Shown in pieces: positions 27,908 through 35,576 of a stretch of 45,013 nt of DNA. The position numbers and the translations under genes were made by a program. The notes under the pieces were generated by a model, which saw only the letters and a list, made by a program, of their open reading frames with translations, searched no databases and had not been told where the DNA came from. The stretch covers positions 1 through 45,013 of the forward strand of contig CALHZT010000121.1 in the NCBI GenBank assembly GCA_938040995.1. The letters run 5' to 3'. Each line of letters starts with the position of its first letter. Position 1 is the stretch's first letter. Source of the stretch: an uncultured Pirellulaceae bacterium. GTDB taxonomy: Bacteria; Planctomycetota; Planctomycetia; Pirellulales; Pirellulaceae.

Positions 27908-28777
27908 ATGAACTCTGCGAATCGTCATTTGGACTTACACGTTGAAGCTCTTGAAGACCGCCAATTATTGGCAGGAAACGTCACGGCGACTCTTGCTGCT
28001 GGTGGAGATTTGACGATTCGCGGCGACAACGCCAGCAATTCGGTCATCCTCGAGGTATTTGAGGATCGCACTTTCGAACTGCGTGGACTCAGCTCAACGA
28101 CCATTGACGCAGAAGACTTTGCTGGAAGAACCCTGAACGGGAACGTCAGAGTCCAGTTGCGAGGCGGAGATGATGTCTTCGAACTTTCCGGAAACAGTAC
28201 GATTGATGTCCTCGAAAATGTAAGGATCTCTGATAGCGATGGTGACGATACCTTCAAGTTTTTCAGAGTCGAGATGGGCGGCCAATTGACCATTCGTGCC
28301 GGAAAGGGCGACGACAGATTGACTTTCTTCGATGCTACGGCAGAAAAAATGAATTTCAATCTTGGCCAGGGTAATGACACCCAGACAATGGTACTCCTCA
28401 ATTCATCCAGACGCGTGGCTGATCAAGCCATCATCAAAACAGGATCAGGCAACGACGATATCACTTTGCGTGGGAACTATGAATCGGCGAGGGTTAGCCT
28501 CGGATCAGGAGACGACGTTTTTCGCGGAACCTTCTTTACGGCTGATACGGCCAACATAAACTTCAGCGGTGGCAATGATCTTCTGGTAGACGGCGGGTTT
28601 TCAGGAGCTTTTTCATTCGTGGCGAAGTTTGGTTCAGGAGACGATACTGCCGACTTGACCAGTTTCTTTCGGGATATTGAGTTAAACGGTGGAGGCGGAA
28701 CGGACACGGTCTTTGCTGCACCGCTGGATGCGCGACTGAGTTTTGAAATTACTTCATTCGAAGAAAACAATCTCTAG
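27908..28777 (+). CDS. Secreted RTX-like calcium-repeat protein with LEPR-like N-terminus
   Basis: The protein has 289 residues. The N-terminus reads MNSANRHLDLHVEALEDRQLLAGNV: the segment ALEDRQLLAG is the planctomycete LEPR-like motif also seen in the giant DUF11 protein. The body repeats GGDDVFEL, GKGDDRLTF, GQGNDTQT, GSGNDDITL, GSGDDVF and GSGDDTADL at 20-40 residue spacing, resembling hemolysin-type calcium-binding (RTX) nonapeptides, predicted to fold as a calcium-loaded beta-roll. There is no enzymatic domain and no C-terminal RTX secretion domain that I recognise. GGGAG lies 7 nt upstream of the ATG. An extracellular or cell-surface structural role is inferred. Confidence 0.83.
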   Translation: MNSANRHLDLHVEALEDRQLLAGNVTATLAAGGDLTIRGDNASNSVILEVFEDRTFELRGLSSTTIDAEDFAGRTLNGNVRVQLRGGDDVFELSGNSTIDVLENVRISDSDGDDTFKFFRVEMGGQLTIRAGKGDDRLTFFDATAEKMNFNLGQGNDTQTMVLLNSSRRVADQAIIKTGSGNDDITLRGNYESARVSLGSGDDVFRGTFFTADTANINFSGGNDLLVDGGFSGAFSFVAKFGSGDDTADLTSFFRDIELNGGGGTDTVFAAPLDARLSFEITSFEENNL

Positions 28778-28845
28778 AAGCACACTCCAGGTTAACTTGA
28801 AAGTCAGGCATTAGCCCTCAGCCAGACTCGAAAAAAGCTATTACT

Positions 28846-28890
28846 GCGAGGATCTTTAGCAAGATCCACTACGAGCTATCCGGCCGTCAT
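28846..28890 (+). repeat. 45-bp dispersed palindromic repeat, left copy
   Basis: The copy starts GCGAGGATCTTTAGCAAGATCC, with a perfect GGATCTT/AAGATCC stem and a 4-nt TAGC loop, followed by CACTACGAGCTATCCGGC and GTCAT. The reverse complement occurs at 30635-30680 with only a few differences. The pair flanks the PQQ-propeller gene in inverted orientation. Confidence 0.8.
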
Positions 28891-29231
28891 CCCGTGAGTT
28901 TTTAGCGTGGTCCAACTCTCAATTGAGACCAACGCGCTGCCGCCCGGAATGAGCCTCGACAAGTCAGATTTGGGCAAACGCGGCGAGCCAGTGTCTCGCG
29001 AGTCGCCCTGGGTTCCTTAGCCCCGGAGATTGAGCAGTGTGTTTGGAACTTTTGAGATGATCCGGGATCCAGGCGATTTGGTTGGCCACCTCATTTCGGT
29101 CTCCGTACGATGAAGTTGTTGGGCATTTTGGCTCGTCGAATATCACACATCACAGAATCCATTGCCAAAGAGCCAGAAAATATGAGAGACTTTCCGGACC
29201 GGAATACAACCGCCGTATCTAAAGGCAAGCC
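28891..29231. other. Intergenic leader of the PQQ-propeller gene
   Basis: These 341 bp contain no convincing ORF on either strand, no tRNA-like fold that I could see, and no assignable promoter. The last bases (AAAGGCAAGCC before the ATG) supply a moderate ribosome binding site. Confidence 0.4.
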
Positions 29232-30581
29232 ATGTCGCGATTCATTTTTATCCCCGTAGTCCTCGTCGCTTTAACGATTCAATGCTCAGGCCAATGCCAC
29301 GCCGAGAACTGGGGCCATTGGCGCGGTGAGTCGGGAAATGGCATTTCATCCGTCGCGACGCCACCAACGGAATGGAGCGACACCAAAAACGTAAAATGGA
29401 AAGTCGCCGTGCCTGGGCGCGGTTCCGGCTCACCAGTCATCTGGAATGACAACATTTTTGTTGTGACCGCTGTCAAAGAAGGCGAACAACCCGCAGCAGC
29501 ACCTGCCGCTCAAGAGGCACCGCAGCAACGAAGAAGGCGGGGAGGCCGTGGTGGCGGACGTGGCCGCGGCGGTCCGATTCCCAACCTTGCGTTCAAACTC
29601 CTTTGCTATAGCAAAGCAACCGGCGACCTGAAGTGGGAGAAAACGGCGACTGTTGGAACGCCGCACCAGGCTACGCACTCCACCAATGGATTCGCATCTG
29701 CGTCACCGTGCACGGACGGCAATCATGTCTATGCTCATTTCGGTTCACGAGGCCTGTACTGCTACTCGCTGGACGGTGAACTGGTCTGGCAGCGTGACGA
29801 TCTGGGCAAAATGCAAACACGGAACAGTTTTGGTGAGGGAAGTTCGCCAGTGATCCATGGCGAAAAGCTCCTGGTCCCCTGGGATCACGAAGGTGATTCC
29901 GCGCTGTTCGCACTCAACAAACTGACGGGCGAGACAATCTGGAAAGCTGAGCGAGACGAACCGACTTGCTGGGCGACTCCTTTGGTTGCCAAAAACGGTG
30001 ACAAGCACCAGGTCATCATGAACGGCCAGAACTACGCCAGATCTTACGATCTGGAAACCGGCGAAGAACTCTGGAAATGCACTGGCCAAACCGAACGACC
30101 GGTGGCTTGCCCGGTTCAGCTACACGATCTCGTGATTGTTGGTAGCGGACACCGCGGATCATTCATGGGCGCTTTTCGACTGGACGGCAAAGGCGACATC
30201 GAAGACACCGAAAGTGTCGCATGGACCATCAACCGGAACACACCGGACATTGGATCGCCGATTCTTTCCGATGGACGATTGTATTTCTACAAAGGAAAAG
30301 CCGCCGTTCTCACTTGCCTGGATGCTGCGACGGGCCAGCCGCACTATTCTTCCGAGCGGCTGAGTGGAATGGACACGATCTATGCCTCTCCTGTCGCCGC
30401 CGGCGGTCACGTGTATCTGACATCACGAAACGGTACAACCGTAGTCATCAAAGATGCCGAGCAACTCGAAGTCGTCGCCACAAATTCCGTTGGCGAGACG
30501 GTTGATGCAACGCCGGCTCCCGTCGGCAATGAACTGTTCATTCGCGGTGAGCAGCATTTGTTCTGTATCGCGGCTGAATAG
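29232..30581 (+). CDS. Secreted PQQ-like beta-propeller protein
   Basis: The protein has 449 residues. A signal peptide (FIFIPVVLVALTIQCSGQCHA) is followed by ENWGHWRGESGNGISS and NVKWKVAVPGRGSGSPVIW, the standard opening of planctomycete PQQ-repeat proteins. About seven propeller blades follow, with motifs such as ATGDLKWEK, LDGELVWQRDD, LTGETIWKAE and LETGEELWKC. This is the BamB/quinoprotein-dehydrogenase fold without the catalytic residues of alcohol dehydrogenases. An unusual basic insert, QQRRRRGGRGGGRGRGG (about residues 97-113), interrupts the first blades. A structural or binding role in the periplasm is likely; the ligand is unknown. It is flanked by an inverted pair of 45-bp repeats. 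Confidence 0.88.
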   Translation: MSRFIFIPVVLVALTIQCSGQCHAENWGHWRGESGNGISSVATPPTEWSDTKNVKWKVAVPGRGSGSPVIWNDNIFVVTAVKEGEQPAAAPAAQEAPQQRRRRGGRGGGRGRGGPIPNLAFKLLCYSKATGDLKWEKTATVGTPHQATHSTNGFASASPCTDGNHVYAHFGSRGLYCYSLDGELVWQRDDLGKMQTRNSFGEGSSPVIHGEKLLVPWDHEGDSALFALNKLTGETIWKAERDEPTCWATPLVAKNGDKHQVIMNGQNYARSYDLETGEELWKCTGQTERPVACPVQLHDLVIVGSGHRGSFMGAFRLDGKGDIEDTESVAWTINRNTPDIGSPILSDGRLYFYKGKAAVLTCLDAATGQPHYSSERLSGMDTIYASPVAAGGHVYLTSRNGTTVVIKDAEQLEVVATNSVGETVDATPAPVGNELFIRGEQHLFCIAAE

Positions 30582-30634
30582 AGATTCGAAGTCCCGATTC
30601 AAATGAGAGTCGGACCAGATTTGAAATTCACGGC

Positions 30635-30680
30635 ATGACGGCCGGATAGTTCGTAGTGGATCTTGTTAAAGATCCTTCGC
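30635..30680 (-). repeat. 45-bp dispersed palindromic repeat, right copy
   Basis: This is the reverse-complement partner of 28846-28890, 46 bp with one extra base (GCGAAGGATC instead of GCGAGGATC). The hairpin stem GGATCTT/AAGATCC is kept, while the loop differs (TAAC versus TAGC). It begins 53 bp after the PQQ-protein stop codon and may act as its transcript end. Confidence 0.8.
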
Positions 30681-30698
30681 GATACAGTTAATCACTTC

Positions 30699-31045
30699 GT
30701 AACCGTTCGCGGACAATGACGTTTCCTCAGGCTCGAGAGGATCAGGCACGAACTTTCGGCGTTTGCCCGCAAAGCGAAATAAGGATCGTTCGATCAATTA
30801 GTGTCGAATCTCCGTTCATGACGACTCAATTGACGGCCTATGGCCGTCTTCCCCGCGAACGCGGGGACCCACTCGAAGCGTGTTAACGCTCAATCTCTTT
30901 CCCTGCATCAAAAAACCAATCCGATTCAATGGATTCCCGCATGCGCGGGAAAGACGGAGGAAGATCAGGCAGTAATTTCTCGAACGATCCTAAGTCAGCT
31001 TGCCCCGAAAAATTGAGCCAGACCCTTGCCCGCGTGAACGGTTAT
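30699..31045. mobile_element. Miniature element family 2 (IS66-like ends), copy B, interrupted
   Basis: The left end is GTAACCGTTCGCGG and the right end CCGCGTGAACGGTTAT, with one substitution in the last base. The flanks are perfect 8-bp direct repeats ATCACTTC (30691-30698 and 31046-31053). A family 1 element plus its 3-bp duplication interrupts it; removing both leaves 136 bp that aligns along its full length with the reverse complement of copy A. The right target duplication contains the stop codon of pdxA. Confidence 0.88.
30783..30990. mobile_element. Miniature element family 1, single-unit copy, nested in family 2
   Basis: This 208-bp element has perfect 11-bp ends (GGATCGTTCGA/TCGAACGATCC) flanked by TAA on both sides. 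The uninterrupted site is visible in family 2 copy A (reverse strand, GCGAAATAAGTCAAATTGCC), so insertion duplicated TAA. The interior shows the same two GC-rich hairpins as the 1098-1468 copy, the second with loop ATGC instead of CTGC. Confidence 0.9.
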
Positions 31046-31046
31046 A

Positions 31047-32117
31047 TCACTTCTTACCAGCGGTCAGTTTTGCCGCCAACCGCATGGCGCTCTCCAAACT
31101 GGAAATCTCAGCGACGCCCTGCCACGCAATATCAAATGCTGTCCCGTGATCAACCGAAGTGCGAACGATCGGCAAACCAAGAGTTACGTTCACCGCAGTA
31201 TCAAACGCAAGCGCCTTTAACGGGATCAGCCCCTGGTCGTGGTACATGCAAACGTACACATCGGTTGCTTCGCGCTGGGATGGCAGAAACGCCGTATCGG
31301 GCGGCATCGGATCGCTAATATTGATGCCTTCACTTTTCGCCGCGTCAATTGCCGGCTGAATTACTAACTCTTCTTCCCTGTTTCCAAACAAACCGTGCTC
31401 ACCAGCGTGCGGATTCAAACCACAAACAACAACCCTGGGATCACGACCACGAATTCGGCGCAAAGCGGCTGCGCTTAACCGGATGGCTGACAGAATTCGC
31501 TCAGTCGTTAACTGCGACGTAACATCGCCAAGCCCAATATGTGTGGTCACTAGCGCGCAACTGATGACGTCGGAAGTCATCAGCATGCAATAGTCATCCG
31601 TCGCGGTCTGTTCTGCGAGAATTTCGGTATGACCGGGATGCGGAATCCCCGCCGCGCTCAACGCTTCTTTGTTAATCGGGGCTGTGCAAATCGCATCCAC
31701 GTCACTGGACTTTGCAGCGTCGATCGCCGCCAGCAGGTAATCGTATGACGACTGGCCAGCGACTGCCGAGACCACGCCAGGCGATATGGCGCCCGGATCC
31801 AGGTGGCTAATATTCACAATCGCTGGAGCCGCCGTCGAATGCCACCGATCATCGCCAAGTTCGTAGCTCGTGGCCGGCAAAGACAGATTCAAACGACTGC
31901 CCACCGCCTTGAGAATGGACAAGTCGCCGAAAATGAGCGGAACGCAGACATCCGCGACAACCTGTTCGGCCAGCAGTCGCAGGCAGATTTCCGGCCCGAC
32001 CCCACAAGGATCTCCCATCGTTAAGGCAATTCGCGGCAGTTCTGATGACGAGTTCTTCAAAGCTGGATTCAAGCCCGTGTTTTCCAATCTATATTTTGTG
32101 TAAACCGGTGACGACAT
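31047..32117 (-). CDS. pdxA: 4-hydroxythreonine-4-phosphate dehydrogenase
   Basis: The protein has 356 residues. It should oxidise 4-phosphohydroxy-L-threonine with NAD+ in the deoxyxylulose-dependent pyridoxal phosphate pathway. PRIALTMGDPCGVGPEI opens the conserved core at about residue 28. The divalent-metal histidines are in TTHIGLGD (His193), NPHAGEHG (His237) and YHDQGL (His293), with spacing like that of the E. coli enzyme. SVDHGTAFDIAWQG closes the active site. The first 27 residues are extra relative to usual family starts, so a downstream start is possible; the ATG at 32117 has no clear Shine-Dalgarno site and a palindrome lies directly upstream. The stop codon is inside the target duplication of a miniature element. 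No DUF1537 kinase neighbour suggests the PdxA2-type threonate pathway. Confidence 0.93.
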   Translation of the reverse strand: MSSPVYTKYRLENTGLNPALKNSSSELPRIALTMGDPCGVGPEICLRLLAEQVVADVCVPLIFGDLSILKAVGSRLNLSLPATSYELGDDRWHSTAAPAIVNISHLDPGAISPGVVSAVAGQSSYDYLLAAIDAAKSSDVDAICTAPINKEALSAAGIPHPGHTEILAEQTATDDYCMLMTSDVISCALVTTHIGLGDVTSQLTTERILSAIRLSAAALRRIRGRDPRVVVCGLNPHAGEHGLFGNREEELVIQPAIDAAKSEGINISDPMPPDTAFLPSQREATDVYVCMYHDQGLIPLKALAFDTAVNVTLGLPIVRTSVDHGTAFDIAWQGVAEISSLESAMRLAAKLTAGKK

Positions 32118-32120
32118 TCA

Positions 32121-32140
32121 CCACAGTCAATATACTGTGG
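32121..32140. promoter_or_regulatory. Perfect 7-6-7 inverted repeat between pdxA and the methyltransferase gene
   Basis: CCACAGT-CAATAT-ACTGTGG lies 3 bp upstream of the annotated pdxA ATG and about 41 bp upstream of the methyltransferase ATG in a divergent gap of 64 bp. It could be an operator for one or both genes, or a hairpin that masks the pdxA start region. Confidence 0.45.
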
Positions 32141-32181
32141 CCTCAACTTTGAGCATCCACCCCGATACTGACGACGACGAC

Positions 32182-33048
32182 ATGGGCCGAAAAAAAGACA
32201 AAACGAAATCAAAGTCCGATAAAAAACAGAAGAAGGCCAAGGGAACGATGGCGGAACGGGCGGACAAGTTCGCCTGTTACCTGGCTTCGGTTCAGTCGCC
32301 GGAACACGAAATCGAGTTCTTCGAAGACGTCTATAAGGAAGAATTCGGTCGAAAGCCACTGACGCTTCAGGAAGATTTCTGCGGCACGTTCTCCGTTTGC
32401 TGCGAGTGGGTCAAATCCAGCAAGAAACGCACGGCGGTTGGAGTCGACCTTTGTCCCGAAACGCTCCAATGGGGCCGTGATAATGTGTTGACCAAACTGA
32501 AAGACAGTCAGAAAGTTCGCGTCTCGCTGCAGGAACAGGACGTTCGCAAGAAGAACGATACGCGCTGCGATATTTTGGCGGCTCAAAATTTTTCGTTCTG
32601 GATTTTCAAAACGCGAGCCGAAGTCGTCGAGTACTTCAAGTGCGCCCTCGCGAACATGAATGACGAAAGCCTCATGATCATGGACATGATGGGAGGCGGT
32701 GAGTGTTACGATCTGGGGCACATCGACAAGCGACGTATCAAGAAAGGCAAGAACGGATTCAAGTACTGGTGGGAGCAGGCCCATTACAATCCGGTGAACC
32801 ACGATTGCAGTTTCTTCATTCATTTCGTCTTTGATGATGGCAGTCGTTTGAATCGCGCGTTCGAATACCACTGGCGATTCTGGACCATTCCCGAAGTCCG
32901 CGAGATGCTCGAAGAAGCCGGCTTTTCGAAAAGCTATGTCTACTGGGAAATCGAGGACAAGAAGGGCCGCGACACTGGAGAGTGGGAACGCAACGAAGAA
33001 GCGATGCCGCATCCAAGCTGGCTGGCGTATATTGTGGCGGTGAAGTAG
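32182..33048 (+). CDS. Class I SAM-dependent methyltransferase
   Basis: I chose the ATG at 32182 (MGRKKDKTKSK, 288 residues) rather than the GTG at 32137 used by the ORF track, because the upstream part (STLSIHPDTDDDD) looks like translated leader. A Lys-rich, probably disordered head is followed by TMAERADKFACYLASVQ, a FCGTFSVCCEWV glycine-containing loop in place of motif I, and AVGVDLCPETLQWG, the acidic end of strand 2. DILAAQNFSFW is the motif IV region. The core is a Rossmann-fold methyltransferase; the substrate is unknown. The basic head could contact RNA or acidic partners, which is speculative. It is divergent from pdxA. Confidence 0.8.
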   Translation: MGRKKDKTKSKSDKKQKKAKGTMAERADKFACYLASVQSPEHEIEFFEDVYKEEFGRKPLTLQEDFCGTFSVCCEWVKSSKKRTAVGVDLCPETLQWGRDNVLTKLKDSQKVRVSLQEQDVRKKNDTRCDILAAQNFSFWIFKTRAEVVEYFKCALANMNDESLMIMDMMGGGECYDLGHIDKRRIKKGKNGFKYWWEQAHYNPVNHDCSFFIHFVFDDGSRLNRAFEYHWRFWTIPEVREMLEEAGFSKSYVYWEIEDKKGRDTGEWERNEEAMPHPSWLAYIVAVK

Positions 33049-33135
33049 TTGGCCTTGTAACGTAATTTTGATAGGCGCACGATTGAACAATTGGCCTCGG
33101 CACAACGGCTCGCGCCACTGATCTATCCGCCAATA

Positions 33136-33157
33136 CCGGTCTCGACCGGCATTTTAT
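33136..33157 (+). terminator. Possible weak terminator after the methyltransferase gene
   Basis: The stem CCGGT-CTCG-ACCGG is followed by CATTTTAT, 88 bp after the stop codon. The stem is short and the T-tract interrupted, so this is only a candidate. Confidence 0.35.
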
Positions 33158-33179
33158 AGAGGACACACACTGAATGTCC

Positions 33180-33202
33180 AAACCCTGCCCGGCGCAGGGT
33201 TT
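33180..33202. repeat. Strong hairpin AAACCCTGC-CCGGC-GCAGGGTTT
   Basis: A perfect 9-bp stem with a 5-nt loop lies between the methyltransferase gene and the toxin-antitoxin pair. No T-run follows, so it is either a factor-dependent end or transcript-stabilising hairpin, or a dispersed palindromic repeat. Only this copy is seen. Confidence 0.6.
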
Positions 33203-33290
33203 AACGGGTATTAACGAACTCCTCCCCACGGCTGCCAAACCGCTTAGAATACAATTGGATCAATGCTCATGCCGGTAGCGTGAGTTTTCC

Positions 33291-33303
33291 GATCATATTG
33301 ATC
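33291..33303. promoter_or_regulatory. Candidate operator of the toxin-antitoxin operon
   Basis: GATCA-TAT-TGATC is a perfect 5-3-5 dyad about 40 bp before the start of the ImmA/IrrE gene. Antitoxins with a Xre-like N-terminal region usually repress their own promoter through such dyads, so the position suits autoregulation. That is inference from position and family. Confidence 0.4.
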
Positions 33304-33342
33304 ATGGCAATTCCCTAGTTGCTATGCGAATTGAGCAATCTG

Positions 33343-34521
33343 ATGTCGACACCAACAATCGAAGTTAAGCCGGAGTTGCTTCGCTGGGCGATACTTCGTT
33401 CCGGTTTGCCCGAAACGGAGCTGCGTAAAAAATTCGACAAGCTCGACCAATGGCTGGCTGGAGACCGCAGTCCGACCTATCGCCAACTCGAACACTTCGC
33501 AAAGAAGACCATGACCCCTTTTGGGTACATGCTCCTGGACTCGCCTCCGATTGAAAAACTCCCGGTTCCGGACTTCCGTACAATTGGTGACTCTCCAATC
33601 GATCGGATGAGCCCAAATCTTACTGACACTTTGTATTCGATGCAGCGGCGACAATCGTGGATGCGTGACTATGTCACGGAACAACGGCAGGACAAACTTA
33701 AATTCGTTGGTAGCGCATCGACGGCAACGGATTTCAAATCGCTCGCACAAAGGATTCGCAAAGAACTAAACCTTTCTGCCGATTGGGCTGAGCATTTATC
33801 AACATGGGAAGAGACGCTAAAGATCTTTCGGGCAGCGATTGAGAAGATAGGGATTCTGGTTTTTAGCAACAGCGTTGTCGGCGCCAACAATCACCGCCCT
33901 CTTGATCCCGAGGAGTTCAGAGGATTCGTTCTTTCCGATGAGCACGTGCCTCTGATTTTCGTCAATTCAGCTGATTCCAAATCAGCTCGCATGTTCACTC
34001 TGGCCCATGAACTGGCGCACGTTTGGCTCAATCAGGACGGCCTATTCAATCTTATTCGCATGATGCCTAGTGGTGACCAAACTGAAAAATATTGCAACCG
34101 CGTTGCCGCGGAATTTCTTGTTCCGGAATACAAACTTGTCGAGCGTTGGCCAAAAGCCAAGCGGAATCGCTATCCGTTCCGGCTAATCGGGAAGTGGTTC
34201 AAAGTAAGCCCGATTGTCGCCGCACGACGAGCGTTGGACCTCAAGCTCATCACTCGACCTGAGTTCTTCCACTTTTACCAAATCGACCAAGCAAATTGGC
34301 AAAACCTCAAAACGAAACAGCGAAAATCCCCCGGTGGCCCTCACCCTGATGTGGTGGCGGACTCCCGGTTAAGCAGAAGATTTGCGAATGCCTTAATTGC
34401 CTCCACCAACGAGGGCAAGACACTCTACCGCGAAGCCTACACCTTGATTGACATGCGTGGAGAATCTTTTCAACGTTACTCAAAGCATGTCGCAAAAAGG
34501 ATGAAAAATGAGCGGCAGTAG
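33343..34521 (+). CDS. ImmA/IrrE-family metallopeptidase with Xre-like N-terminus (antitoxin-type)
   Basis: I chose the ATG at 33343 (MSTPTIEVKPELLRWA, 392 residues) because the ORF-track start is a TTG without support. The first 65 residues form a short helical region resembling a Xre helix-turn-helix (LLRWAILRSGLPETELRKKF...SPTYRQLEHFAKK). The C-terminal half has the COG2856 zinc-peptidase signature FTLAHELAHVWL (His222, Glu223, His226) followed by CNRVAAEFLVP with the likely third ligand Glu. The next gene overlaps by 14 nt and encodes a PIN-like DUF4411 protein. This two-gene arrangement is a known type II toxin-antitoxin design in which the Xre/peptidase protein is the antitoxin. Whether proteolysis is used here cannot be told. 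Confidence 0.9.
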   Translation: MSTPTIEVKPELLRWAILRSGLPETELRKKFDKLDQWLAGDRSPTYRQLEHFAKKTMTPFGYMLLDSPPIEKLPVPDFRTIGDSPIDRMSPNLTDTLYSMQRRQSWMRDYVTEQRQDKLKFVGSASTATDFKSLAQRIRKELNLSADWAEHLSTWEETLKIFRAAIEKIGILVFSNSVVGANNHRPLDPEEFRGFVLSDEHVPLIFVNSADSKSARMFTLAHELAHVWLNQDGLFNLIRMMPSGDQTEKYCNRVAAEFLVPEYKLVERWPKAKRNRYPFRLIGKWFKVSPIVAARRALDLKLITRPEFFHFYQIDQANWQNLKTKQRKSPGGPHPDVVADSRLSRRFANALIASTNEGKTLYREAYTLIDMRGESFQRYSKHVAKRMKNERQ

Positions 34522-35026
34522 GTATGTGTTGGATGCCAACGTATTTATTCAAGCGAAGAACGATTACTACCGCTTCAGCGTTTGTCCAGGATTCTGGCAG
34601 GTACTTGCCAAAACACCAGACGTTTGCAGCATCGATAAGATCCACGAAGAATTACAGGCTGAAAAAGATCAGATCTGCGACTGGACTGATAATCTTCCGG
34701 GCCGATTCTTCAAGCAAACCAGGGATGAAAGAGTAATCAACCAGTTTCAGCGTATTATTGCCTGGGCTTCGTCCGAACCTCAGTTTTTCGATTCTGCTCG
34801 GGCTGATTTTGCGGGAAAAGCCGATGGGTGGATTGTTGCCTATGCGAAAGCCAATGGTCTCACAGTTGTCACTCACGAAAAGTACGAACCCGCAATCAAG
34901 CGAGAGATCAAGATTCCCAACGTCTGCGTCGAATTCGATGTTGAGTACATCAATACATTCGACATGCTAGAAAATCTGAAAGCAAAGTTTGTCGCGTCAC
35001 CGAAGGCATCTCGCAAGAAGCGATGA
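34508..35026 (+). CDS. PIN-like DUF4411-family putative RNase toxin
   Basis: The protein has 172 residues. The opening RYVLDANVFIQAKNDYYRF has the first PIN-domain acidic residue (Asp9) and the pattern typical of DUF4411. SIDKIHEELQ supplies the second acidic position, and KADGWIVAYAKANGLTVVTHEKY the third, with the standard late PIN strand. A divalent-metal-dependent RNase is predicted. A good Shine-Dalgarno site (AAAAAGG, 7 nt before ATG) lies within the end of the antitoxin gene, and the 14-nt overlap suggests translational coupling. The C-terminus is basic (SPKASRKKR). Confidence 0.87.
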   Translation: MSGSRYVLDANVFIQAKNDYYRFSVCPGFWQVLAKTPDVCSIDKIHEELQAEKDQICDWTDNLPGRFFKQTRDERVINQFQRIIAWASSEPQFFDSARADFAGKADGWIVAYAKANGLTVVTHEKYEPAIKREIKIPNVCVEFDVEYINTFDMLENLKAKFVASPKASRKKR

Positions 35027-35104
35027 TGGCTGCTTTGATCGATCGCAGCAAAACAAAGTGATGAGTTAAGACTACGTGCAACCTCAACGAGAGCGGCTGT
35101 TCAT

Positions 35105-35416
35105 ATGGCGAAGATCAGATCCACTATCACATCTACAGCCTTGATTGCAATCACGCTGACTACGGGGTGCTCTCAAGGAAACACGAGCTTGGCTACCGGG
35201 ATGAAAATGAGTGACGCCATTTCGGAAATGAAACGACGCGGAATGGAACCTCAGCAGATGGCTTACGCAACGCCCCACAACGCATTCGATTTGCCCGACG
35301 GCCAGACGGTGGTCTTGCACGGCAACAATACCGTTGACGAAATAGAGGTCATTGCGAATCCAGCTGAACCAAAATCGAATCGCAAAAGCTATTCCGTTAC
35401 TACGATCAAATTTTGA
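35105..35416 (+). CDS. Small lipoprotein, unknown function
   Basis: The protein has 103 residues. The N-terminus (MAKIRSTITSTALIAITLTTGCSQ) is a lipoprotein signal with LTTGC as lipobox, so lipidation at Cys22 is likely. The mature part is about 80 residues: an amphipathic helix (MSDAISEMKRRGME) and several short strands (TVVLHG, EIEVIAN, YSVTTIKF). This recalls small SmpA/OmlA-like or BLIP-like folds, but I do not recognise a specific family. The ATG lies 79 bp after the toxin gene on the same strand, so it could be read through from that operon, although function gives no reason to link them. Confidence 0.7.
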   Translation: MAKIRSTITSTALIAITLTTGCSQGNTSLATGMKMSDAISEMKRRGMEPQQMAYATPHNAFDLPDGQTVVLHGNNTVDEIEVIANPAEPKSNRKSYSVTTIKF

Positions 35417-35576
35417 CGACCATTTTGGCAGCGAACCCAAAAAACATACCGCATTCCCACACTCCGCAGCCTTGGAGGGTGAGCAAAAGGAAAAAGTGCC
35501 TTGGAATAAATGCGCCCTTGAGCATAACGCGACTACGGATTCCACAAGCAAGCAATAAACCGGCGTCGCATTCACC

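Noticed and set aside
33180-33202. Intrinsic terminator at the strong 9-bp hairpin
   Set aside because: No T-run on either side, so I list it as a hairpin repeat instead.
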